Source of the DNA: Plebeiibacterium sediminum
GTDB taxonomy: Bacteria > Bacteroidota > Bacteroidia > Bacteroidales > Marinilabiliaceae
Reading direction: 5' to 3'
Length of the DNA stretch: 64,000 nt
Assembly (NCBI RefSeq): GCF_026013605.1
Contig: NZ_JAPDPJ010000003.1
Span: 1-64,000 of the forward strand
Position 1 is the first letter of the stretch. Each line of letters opens with the position of its first letter. A program made the translations under genes and the position numbers. Below, piece after piece: positions 27,487 through 35,494 of the stretch. The notes under the pieces were generated by a model. It ran no database searches and was not told the DNA's origin. It was given only the letters and a program-made list of their open reading frames with translations.

Positions 27487-28755
27487 TTATTCGTTGATCT
27501 TATCCTCAAAATTAAAAAGTTGATTGATTACATCAAGAGATGCTGTTGCATTTCCGTTGTTTGTAACCTCTTTTAAATTTTTGATAAGCATTCGGATGTA
27601 TTTTTGAGTCAGTAAACCTGTGTATTTTTCAATTTGTTCAATGGTTTTCTCGTCCATGTTTTTGCGATATTCAATCAATTCGTTATCGCTTAACTGTTGC
27701 ATATTTGTGGTGATAGACTTAATTACAGGTCTTAGAGAACGGCTGTTTAACCAAGTGATCGATTCTTCAACAAGCTCATCGATGATAATATTGGCATTGT
27801 CAACACTGTTTTCTCTCATTTCCTTATGATCGTCCAATATTTTCTGTAAATCATCCACACAAATTAATTGAGTGTGATCAAGGTTTCCAATTTCAATATC
27901 GATATTACGAGGAACAGATAGATCAATAAACAATTGTTTTTTGTTTTTACGAATTTCCTGAATCTGTTCAATATCTTGTTTTGTAATTAAATATTCACCA
28001 GCGCTGGTTGCAGTTAAAATAATATCCGACTGAGCTAAGTGGTCTTTAAAATTCCTGAATAAAATAGGATTTACATTTCTGTTTTTAGCTACCTCTAAGG
28101 TTTTTTCGTCAGTTCGGTTGGTAATTGATATATCAGCAACACCTCGTTTTTTGAAATCTCTAAGTGCAAGTTGACCTGTTTCACCAGTACCAACAATTAA
28201 TATATGCTGAAGCTTGAGGTTTTCAAATATTTTTTCGCACATATCAATGGCAACATAACCAACAGATGTGGCTCCTTGCTGAATAGATGTTTCTGTTCTG
28301 ACTTTTTTACTGCATTCAAATGATTTTTGAAATAAACGCATTAAGATTGCGTCGGTTAAATTAGCTTCTGTACAAAATACATAAGCTTTTTTCATTTGAT
28401 TTACAATCTGGTTTTCTCCAATAACCATGGAGTCAATTCCGGATGTTACCCTAAATAAATGTCTGATGGCATCAGCATTAGTATGGTGGTAAAAATTAGA
28501 ACTATAATCGGTTTCAACATTCAAATAAGAATGTAATTCATTTAAAATATTGTCTTTACATTCTTTAGCTGAGCAGTTGTCTTTTGAGTAATATACTTCC
28601 GTTCTGTTACAGGTTGCCAATACAACAACTCCGGCAATTTCTTTAATTTGTAGAAATCTTTCTGATAATGGAATAATATCGTCGGCAGGGATTGCAAATT
28701 TATCCCTTATACCTAGTGAAGCTGTTTTGTGATTAATTCCAAGTACTCCAAGCAT
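27487..28755 (-). CDS. hemA: Glutamyl-tRNA reductase
   Basis: First enzyme of the C5 haem pathway, 422 aa, reducing glutamyl-tRNA(Glu) to glutamate 1-semialdehyde with NADPH. The nucleophile is C49 in LATCNRTEVYY. The NADPH-binding Rossmann motif is VGTGETGQLALRDF, and GINHKTASLGIRDKF is a conserved N-terminal segment. A helical dimerisation domain occupies the C-terminal third. It is the first gene of the hemA-C-D-B-L-E run, so transcription of the whole route probably begins upstream of it, around 28756-28833. Confidence 0.97.
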   Translation of the reverse strand: MLGVLGINHKTASLGIRDKFAIPADDIIPLSERFLQIKEIAGVVVLATCNRTEVYYSKDNCSAKECKDNILNELHSYLNVETDYSSNFYHHTNADAIRHLFRVTSGIDSMVIGENQIVNQMKKAYVFCTEANLTDAILMRLFQKSFECSKKVRTETSIQQGATSVGYVAIDMCEKIFENLKLQHILIVGTGETGQLALRDFKKRGVADISITNRTDEKTLEVAKNRNVNPILFRNFKDHLAQSDIILTATSAGEYLITKQDIEQIQEIRKNKKQLFIDLSVPRNIDIEIGNLDHTQLICVDDLQKILDDHKEMRENSVDNANIIIDELVEESITWLNSRSLRPVIKSITTNMQQLSDNELIEYRKNMDEKTIEQIEKYTGLLTQKYIRMLIKNLKEVTNNGNATASLDVINQLFNFEDKINE

Positions 28756-28833
28756 AATTTTATTTTAATCCAATAAAAATATTAATAACGTTTTACGATT
28801 TATGTATCGAATGTTACACAATAAATAACAAAA

Positions 28834-29187
28834 TTAAGCTTGAGTTGGAGATGGACGTGTAATATTGGGCAACTGATAGTTATAGCTAGTCCATGATTTA
28901 CAATCAAAGGTTTTTAATTTATGTTTGATAAACCTATAATTGTACGTTTTTATGGCGTGTTCTTTTACTTTTATTTCAGAGCAGGAATTGTGGGTGATTT
29001 TACTTACGTAAAAGGTTTTGACAGGTTTTGAATACGCAGGTTTTTGATAGGTAATACTTTTGTATTCAGTATGATCCTCACCTTTTTGTTTTTTTAAATT
29101 AAGGGCATAAGTACCATAGCCAAAAACATATATTAAAGCTAAAATGATGTATGTAATATGTGTTGAAAATACCCCTATAAAAAACAC
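28834..29187 (-). CDS. Hypothetical protein with N-terminal TM segment
   Basis: A 117-codon frame of unknown function upstream of hemA on the same strand. A hydrophobic helix at about 8-28 is followed by a basic, Lys/Tyr/Ser-rich tail with two cysteines. The frame contains no internal Met and begins at a GTG (29187-29185), so either the start is non-AUG or the frame is not a gene. A Ser/Thr/Lys-rich tail after one TM helix is plausible for a small membrane protein. Gene status is uncertain. Confidence 0.4.
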   Translation of the reverse strand: MFFIGVFSTHITYIILALIYVFGYGTYALNLKKQKGEDHTEYKSITYQKPAYSKPVKTFYVSKITHNSCSEIKVKEHAIKTYNYRFIKHKLKTFDCKSWTSYNYQLPNITRPSPTQA

Positions 29188-29262
29188 GATTCTTGTTTTA
29201 ATTTCAGTTGGTAAAATTAGTTATTCTCCAATAAATATCATAACGATATTTGTCATACCTCT

Positions 29263-29302
29263 AAAAAAAAAAGATGATTCGTAAATATACAAATCATCTT
29301 TT
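29263..29302 (-). terminator. Intrinsic terminator after the DUF349 gene
   Basis: AAAAGATGATT (29269-29279) pairs with AATCATCTTTT (29292-29302). The A run at 29263-29270 becomes the T tract on the minus strand. It lies 26 bp beyond the DUF349 stop. Confidence 0.88.
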
Positions 29303-29328
29303 AATTATTTAAATATGTTGATATGTTT

Positions 29329-31305
29329 TTATTCTTCCATGTGGTCTAACATATCTATTTTTTCTTGTAGCAGTTTGATGTTCCTTTTACCGTTTTCAAT
29401 TTTGTGCTCAAAATCCTTAATTAAAGAAGCAGAGCTTTTACTCTTGGCAAAGAAACCAATGTTATTTTCCCAAACAGTAATGTCGTTTTCCAATTGCTTT
29501 AATCTATTTAAAAGCTTATGACGTTCCTGATTAAGTTTGTCGTCCTGATGATCAGAATTTTTCATGTTTTCTAATCTGTTTCTGAACTTTTGTACATTTT
29601 TATGATACTCATCCATATTCAGATTATCGAAATGTTTGTTTATTTCATTTCTGAAGTCCTGATTAATTCTGTCTTTATCCTTAAATGGAACATGGCCAAT
29701 TTCAGAAAACTTTCTTTGGTAATCCTGAAGAAGTTTGAATGTTTCTTCGTTGTCGCTACTATTTTTGAAGTTTTTCAATTCATCAATAATAGCTTCTTTT
29801 GCTTTTAAGTTGTCATCTTGCGACTCGTCAACTTTATTAAAAAACTTGGATTTGTTATCAAAGAAAGCATCACAGGCTTTTCTAAATCTATGCCAGATGG
29901 CATCAGACTGACGTCTTGGTACAGGACCGATTTCTTTCCACTGTTTCTGAATTTTGATAAATTCGTCAGTAGTTTTCTTCCAGTCTGTACTATCTTTCAT
30001 AGCTTCAGCTTTTTCACAAAGTTTAGTTTTTTCAACTAAATGATGCTGCTGCTCGTTTTTATAATCTTTAAAGAACGTTCTTTTCTCTTCAAAAAACTTA
30101 TCACAAGCAGATCTGAAACGCTCGTAAATGGTGTTGTTATCCTTTTTAGGCGCAAAACCAATTGTTTTCCAGGTTTGCTGTAAGTTAATTAGCTTTTTAC
30201 TTTTTTCTTCCCATTCTTTAGGTGAATGAGCTTCTTCTTTTAAAATTGCCTCAGCTTTTTCACAAAGGTCAGTTTTTAGCTTTAAGTTTTCTTTAAGCTG
30301 ATCTTTTAAACCTTCAAAGTAAGCCTGATGTTTTTGATTAATAACAGTGGTAGCTGCTTTAAATCTTTCCCATAATTCATCTTTAACTTCTTTAGGTACC
30401 GGACCAATCTCGCGCCAGCGATCATGATATTTTTGAAGTGTTTTAAAGCTGTTTACTACCAATGGATCGTCAATTAGTTTTTCAGCTTTTTCACAAAGGT
30501 CAGTTTTTAATTCAAGATTCTTTTTTAAGTCAAGATCCCTTAATTCCTTATTGATTTTTACATAGTTGTAAAAGTTTTCAATGTGAAGGTTATATGTATC
30601 CCAGGTATCTCTTACTTTGTTTTGAGGGATAGGACCTATTTCGTGAAATCGTTGTTGAAGGCTTCTGAATTCGTTAAAGGTTTCGTTAAGAGATTCCTGA
30701 CGATTTACTAAATTTTTGATAGCCTCAATAACTTCGTTTTTAGCACTTAAGTTTTTTTCTTTTTCTTCTTCAATCTTTTTAATAAGCTCAAATTTACGTT
30801 GTTTAAATTCATGAATAAGATCCTTAATCTCTAATTCTAAAGCATCGATAGGAGCAGCAAAATTTTCTTCAAGTTCTCCGGATTCAACAAAATTCTTTTT
30901 TAATACTTCTACTTCTTCATTGTATAATTTATAAAAGATAGATTTTATTTCATCTACTTCATCTTTTATTTCATGAAGCTCAAAGTTTTTAGTAATATAT
31001 TTTAAACGTTTAACCAATTCTTCTCGAGATAAAGCTGTTAAATCAACTTTATCCAAAACAGGTTTTTCGTCTTCTGTATCTGTTGATTCTCCATCTGTTG
31101 ATGTTTCTTCAGCAGTAGCAGTGCTTTCTTCTGAAGATGATTCAGGAGTGTCAGCTATTGTTTCTTTTTGTTCTGTAGTTAAATCACTTGTTGTTTCTAG
31201 TTGATTTTCAACAGAATTATTGTTTTCACTTTCCGTATTTTCAGGAGTGTTTAATGAATTTAATTCTTTTTCTTCTCCGGATTTGTTTAGATCATTTGCT
31301 TCCAT
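29329..31305 (-). CDS. DUF349 repeat protein
   Basis: Coiled-coil-rich protein of 658 aa from the ATG at 31305 (MEANDLNKSG); an ATG two codons upstream is also possible. The first 110 residues are an acidic, Ser/Thr/Glu-rich, probably disordered tail. The rest is an array of DUF349 repeats, each with a W-x-x-I-G-x-x-P core (such as WREIGPVPKE and WKEIGPVPRR) and a linking LKTDLCEKAEA motif. The family is found in Bacteroidota and Actinobacteria and has no assigned biochemical role. The gene is divergent from trmD. Confidence 0.93.
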   Translation of the reverse strand: MEANDLNKSGEEKELNSLNTPENTESENNNSVENQLETTSDLTTEQKETIADTPESSSEESTATAEETSTDGESTDTEDEKPVLDKVDLTALSREELVKRLKYITKNFELHEIKDEVDEIKSIFYKLYNEEVEVLKKNFVESGELEENFAAPIDALELEIKDLIHEFKQRKFELIKKIEEEKEKNLSAKNEVIEAIKNLVNRQESLNETFNEFRSLQQRFHEIGPIPQNKVRDTWDTYNLHIENFYNYVKINKELRDLDLKKNLELKTDLCEKAEKLIDDPLVVNSFKTLQKYHDRWREIGPVPKEVKDELWERFKAATTVINQKHQAYFEGLKDQLKENLKLKTDLCEKAEAILKEEAHSPKEWEEKSKKLINLQQTWKTIGFAPKKDNNTIYERFRSACDKFFEEKRTFFKDYKNEQQHHLVEKTKLCEKAEAMKDSTDWKKTTDEFIKIQKQWKEIGPVPRRQSDAIWHRFRKACDAFFDNKSKFFNKVDESQDDNLKAKEAIIDELKNFKNSSDNEETFKLLQDYQRKFSEIGHVPFKDKDRINQDFRNEINKHFDNLNMDEYHKNVQKFRNRLENMKNSDHQDDKLNQERHKLLNRLKQLENDITVWENNIGFFAKSKSSASLIKDFEHKIENGKRNIKLLQEKIDMLDHMEE

Positions 31306-31506
31306 CAGCATAAAAGTTCGTGGTACAATAAGCTACTTATTCAAGAATCAGGATCTTAAATTCCTGTCTTTCGGTAGTACGAATATATTATATATAGTTA
31401 AAACCTCAAATTTTTTTGGCCCTAACATCATATATAATTTTTAAAGTTTATAAAAGCTGTTTGGTTTTTAATGATAGTTATTCTGAAAGTACCAATTGTA
31501 AAATAT

Positions 31507-31514
31507 TATATTTG
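31507..31514 (+). promoter_or_regulatory. -7 promoter element for trmD (TATATTTG)
   Basis: Perfect TAnnTTTG match ending 17 bp before the trmD ATG. No convincing -33 TTTG at the usual distance. Confidence 0.55.
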
Positions 31515-31531
31515 CAGCAAAATTAAAGAGA

Positions 31532-32206
31532 ATGCGGATTGATATTTTAACGTTATTTCCAGAGATGTTTCAGGGACCTTTTAGTGAATCTATTATCAAA
31601 AGAGCCCAGGAAAAAGGCACGGTTGAATTGGTATGTCATAACATTAGAGATTATTCTACCAACAAGCATAAAAAAGTAGATGATTATGCTTTTAGTGGAG
31701 GAGCAGGTATGGTGATGCAGATTGAACCTATTGCTCGTTTAATAGAAAAGTTAAAAGAGGAGAGGGAATACGATGAAATTATTTATGTAACACCGGATGG
31801 ACAGACTTTAAATCAAGGTATATCCAATAAGCTGTCGCTAAAAGGTAATATTATGATTTTATGTGGTCATTATAAAGGTGTTGATCAGCGTGTCAGAGAT
31901 CATTATATAACCATGGAATTATCCATTGGTGATTATGTTTTAACTGGAGGAGAATTGGCCGCTGCTGTAATTGCTGACTCTGTAATACGATTAATTCCCG
32001 GAGTTATTTCTGATGAAACTTCTGCATTAACAGATTCTTTCCAGGATAATTTACTGGCGCCACCAGTGTATACACGACCAGCAGATTATAATGGATGGAA
32101 AGTGCCGGATATTTTATTGTCGGGCGACAATAAAAAGATAGAGGCCTGGAAAGAAGAACAAGCCTATAAAAGAACAAAAGAAAGAAGACCTGATTTGTTA
32201 AAATAA
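31532..32206 (+). CDS. trmD: tRNA (guanine-N1-)-methyltransferase
   Basis: SPOUT-class enzyme of 224 aa that methylates G37 of tRNAs from S-adenosylmethionine and so prevents frameshifting. The trefoil-knot motifs are present: [12 protein letters not shown] near 52-63, [12 protein letters not shown] near 109-120, and [13 protein letters not shown] near 132-144. The length is normal. Here it stands alone, not in the rpsP-rimM-trmD-rplS operon common elsewhere. It ends at a palindromic repeat and converges on the AddB-like gene. Confidence 0.97.
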   Translation: MRIDILTLFPEMFQGPFSESIIKRAQEKGTVELVCHNIRDYSTNKHKKVDDYAFSGGAGMVMQIEPIARLIEKLKEEREYDEIIYVTPDGQTLNQGISNKLSLKGNIMILCGHYKGVDQRVRDHYITMELSIGDYVLTGGELAAAVIADSVIRLIPGVISDETSALTDSFQDNLLAPPVYTRPADYNGWKVPDILLSGDNKKIEAWKEEQAYKRTKERRPDLLK

Positions 32207-32210
32207 TTCC

Positions 32211-32282
32211 CAGTCTACAGTAACCAGTCTACAGTCCACATTTCAGTAGTGTTGTAGGCTGAAGACAGGTTACTAGTTACTG
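32211..32282. repeat. Imperfect palindrome, CAGTCTACAG-type intergenic element
   Basis: A 24-base arm at 32211-32234 (CAGTCTACAGTAACC...) pairs with 32259-32282 at 18 of 24 positions. It fills nearly all the space between the convergent trmD and AddB-like genes. It shares the CAGTCTACAG word with the element at 5165-5231. Confidence 0.65.
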
Positions 32283-32289
32283 TATATTA

Positions 32290-35199
32290 CTATTGTTTTC
32301 CACAGATGCCCTTGTAACTGCAAATTTTACAGTTGTCAGAATATTCTGTTTGTTTAAAAGGAATTTGAGGATCAAATAAAATATTCATCTGACTTTTAAA
32401 TTCTGTAATATATTCATCTTCAATTAATTTTAAGGATAATTTTTCTTTACTACTTCGGGCTCCCTTTTTTAAAGAATAATCTGGCGAAGTGAATATTTTT
32501 TTTATCCATACCACACCAGGATGAAAACTGATGTTTTCAGGAAAATCTTTCTTTATGATATAACTGTAGAGCAAAGTCTGAAATATGGCTTTTTTGTTTT
32601 TATGTTTTGACTCTAAAAATAGTTCCTCGATTTCATTGAAAAAATCTTCACCAGATCCGGTTTTGTAATCAATCACTCTTACAATTCCATCTTTCTCGTC
32701 TAGTCTGTCAATGGTTCCACCAACATTTAAAGTTTTACCTTCGCTAATCTGAATTGTTGATTCGACCTGTTTTTCTAGTCCTTTAAGTATAAATGGAGCA
32801 TGTCGTTGTTCTACAACTAAAAACTGCTGAATATATTTGATGATAATATCGTATATTAAAACGTTTTTTCCTTGAATATCAATAAAGTCACTTTGGTTTA
32901 GCTGGGTACTAAAATATTTATTAAAGCTTTCCAGTAATGCATTTTTAATTCGTTTTTGATCTTTTGCAATAGCCTTAATATCTTCCGGAGAAACTTCTTT
33001 TCCTAAATATGGTTTGTAAAGTTCTTCAACTGTTTCATGAAAAAGCGTACCAAATATTCTTGGATCAATTTCTTCGGTTATTTCATCAGGTTCAGAGGCT
33101 TTTAATATGTATTTGTAATAAAACCTCATTGGACATTCGAAGTAGGAACTTAAAGCACTTGGCGATAGTTTTCTACTTCCTTTGTTTAAATACTGATTCA
33201 GGATGTTCATTGTTTTTTCATCCTTTTCAATATAATAGGCTTGATGTGTTTGAATGTTGATGTGGTCAACAGCTGTTGAAAAACTTAATTTATCCTTTGG
33301 GTATTCGTATTTTAATTGAAATAAAAAACGACTCATTTCACCTGTTTGCATCCCCTGAGCAGATGAATTATATAATAAATGAACGTTTTTAGCCCGGTGT
33401 ATTAACCTGTAAAAATAATATGCAAAAATAGAATCCTGATGCTCAATAGTTGGCAGATTAAATGCTTTTCTTAAACTAAATGGCACCAAGGAATTGGTGG
33501 CTCCTGATTGGGGGAATGTGCCTTCATTCATATTCAGAATGATTAAATTTTCAAAATCCAACGCTCTGGTTTCCAATATTCCCATAAGTTGTAATCCTTT
33601 AAGAGGTTCTCCACTAAAAGGAATGCTTTTTAGGTCAGCGGCTCGTTTAAATAACTTAATCCAGGTATTGATCTGAATGCTAACATTTAGTTTACTGATT
33701 AAATCGGAAAGTTGTGTAACGGTTAAAAATAACTGATATATAAATTCTTTTTCAATAATCTGACTGTTTTCAGAGTCCTGCAATTCTGTATGAATTAAGT
33801 ATAACAGATTGGTCAGGTATTCCGAAAACTCATTACTGTCTTTTATGGGATGAAAAATTGAAATTAAAAGCTTACTTTTTTGAAGTTCATTAGCTTCGAT
33901 ATAGGTTTTATTTTGACGGGTAATATTTTTAGCCAATTCGGCATGAAGTTCATTGTTAAGAGGTTCAACATATTGATGCGTTAAAATGGGTAACACATTT
34001 CTAAAATAAAACCATGTTTTCCCGGCTTTGGTCTGCCTGCAGTTTTTTTGCAAGTCAAAAATAAGTTCCAATAATCCATAGGCCGGTGTGTTTTTAATGG
34101 GATATCCCATCGTAATATTGATCTTTTGATCATTTTGAGGAATGGCATGAAGTACTGGCAATAAGATGGTTTCATCAGTAAGAATTACTGCATTCCGTAA
34201 AGCTGAATCCAATTCTTCATTTTTGTCATATTGTAATGATTTTTCCTTTTGCTGAGTTAAAAAATCATTTACAATTTGAGTTTGCGCAGTGTCTGATGCT
34301 ACCGAAGTAATTTTAATATCCGGTAAATTTTTATTTCCTGGCAAATTCCAATCCGAAGGAGAAGGGAAATTAATGATGTTTTCCTCAATAAAGCGAATGG
34401 CTTCATGTGCTTTGGTTCTTTCAAACGGATTTGGATTTCTGTTGTTAGAACTTAATAGCCATTCCGGTACATCCCAAATAAAATCAGCTTTATTGGTAAT
34501 TTGTAAATGATTAAATAGCTTTTTTTCGCATTGGTTCAGTGCGTTAAATGCAACAAATACAATTTTAGGGTATTTGATGTTCAAAGGTGTTTTTTGAGTA
34601 ATCTTATCAGCAATAGAACGATAAACTGCACCTTCGTAAGTAATGTTCTTGTCTTTTAATTGTTTGTTAAAGGTAGTATATACCTCATATAGTTTTTCCC
34701 ATATCCTAATAAATTCCTCCTGATGCTCAGAAAGTTTATTGGGATTAAAGCTGTGCCAAAAACTTTGAATTGTTTCAATCTGTTCTTCTGTTAAGAAACT
34801 GTAGTCATCTTCTATTTCTTTTATGGCAAGTAAATTTGAAAAAACTTGTTTGGGATCTGCCAGATATTTATCAATATCATCAAAATCATTTAAAATAATT
34901 TCTCCCCAAGGCATAAATTCATCAAACGAAGTACCGGATTTATAGATGGATTCGTATACCTGATATAGCTCAAAAACTAAGGTAATTTTATCTGCAATTT
35001 GATCTTTGGCAAACTCCTGAATAAATTCGTTAATCGTAAGTGTTGTTGGTGACCAAAGTGGTTTATCTGTCAGCTTACTAAGGTGTTGCTGAAAAAATAA
35101 TCCAGATCTTCTTCCTGGAAAAACAAAACAAAATTCCGAGATATTGGTTTGATATTTATTAAAATAGTATTGTGCCAGATGCTGAAGGAAATTACTCAT
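32290..35199 (-). CDS. PD-(D/E)XK nuclease family protein, AddB-like
   Basis: Large DNA-repair protein of 969 aa resembling AddB/RecB-type helicase-nuclease subunits. The N-terminus (FVFPGRRSGLFFQQHL) resembles the degenerate helicase domain of AddB. The C-terminal nuclease domain carries VIDYKTGSG with the catalytic Asp and Lys. An iron-sulphur cluster like that of AddB is suggested by one Cys in FECPMRFYYKY and three at the C-terminus (CKICSYKGICGKQ). The helicase partner (AddA/UvrD type) is not in the window. The likely role is end resection in recombination. Confidence 0.85.
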   Translation of the reverse strand: MSNFLQHLAQYYFNKYQTNISEFCFVFPGRRSGLFFQQHLSKLTDKPLWSPTTLTINEFIQEFAKDQIADKITLVFELYQVYESIYKSGTSFDEFMPWGEIILNDFDDIDKYLADPKQVFSNLLAIKEIEDDYSFLTEEQIETIQSFWHSFNPNKLSEHQEEFIRIWEKLYEVYTTFNKQLKDKNITYEGAVYRSIADKITQKTPLNIKYPKIVFVAFNALNQCEKKLFNHLQITNKADFIWDVPEWLLSSNNRNPNPFERTKAHEAIRFIEENIINFPSPSDWNLPGNKNLPDIKITSVASDTAQTQIVNDFLTQQKEKSLQYDKNEELDSALRNAVILTDETILLPVLHAIPQNDQKINITMGYPIKNTPAYGLLELIFDLQKNCRQTKAGKTWFYFRNVLPILTHQYVEPLNNELHAELAKNITRQNKTYIEANELQKSKLLISIFHPIKDSNEFSEYLTNLLYLIHTELQDSENSQIIEKEFIYQLFLTVTQLSDLISKLNVSIQINTWIKLFKRAADLKSIPFSGEPLKGLQLMGILETRALDFENLIILNMNEGTFPQSGATNSLVPFSLRKAFNLPTIEHQDSIFAYYFYRLIHRAKNVHLLYNSSAQGMQTGEMSRFLFQLKYEYPKDKLSFSTAVDHINIQTHQAYYIEKDEKTMNILNQYLNKGSRKLSPSALSSYFECPMRFYYKYILKASEPDEITEEIDPRIFGTLFHETVEELYKPYLGKEVSPEDIKAIAKDQKRIKNALLESFNKYFSTQLNQSDFIDIQGKNVLIYDIIIKYIQQFLVVEQRHAPFILKGLEKQVESTIQISEGKTLNVGGTIDRLDEKDGIVRVIDYKTGSGEDFFNEIEELFLESKHKNKKAIFQTLLYSYIIKKDFPENISFHPGVVWIKKIFTSPDYSLKKGARSSKEKLSLKLIEDEYITEFKSQMNILFDPQIPFKQTEYSDNCKICSYKGICGKQ

Positions 35200-35448
35200 T
35201 GATTTTTGTCTAATATTCTATGCATCTACAAAAGTAAAATAAACAAACAAATTGAGGTGTGAATACAACATGAGAATTTAAAATCAGTAAATCATCTTAA
35301 GGAGATTTGAGACGTTATGCAAAAAATCGAGTAAATAAAAAAATTTTATTTGATGTTATGAAAGTCTACAATTTGCAATGTTTTTAAAATCTAATTACTT
35401 TAATTTGATCATTCATTTACATATTTTATATCTTGTGTTAATAATATT

Positions 35449-35460
35449 CTCTTTAAAGAG
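35449..35460. promoter_or_regulatory. 12-bp perfect palindrome upstream of sucA
   Basis: CTCTTTAAAGAG lies 34 bp before the sucA ATG within the 295-bp divergent spacer 35200-35494. It could be an operator or lie in the 5' leader. No consensus TAnnTTTG was recognised nearby, and nothing else was identified in the spacer. Confidence 0.35.
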
Positions 35461-35494
35461 TTAAGAGATACACCTATTATAAGAATTTAAATCT

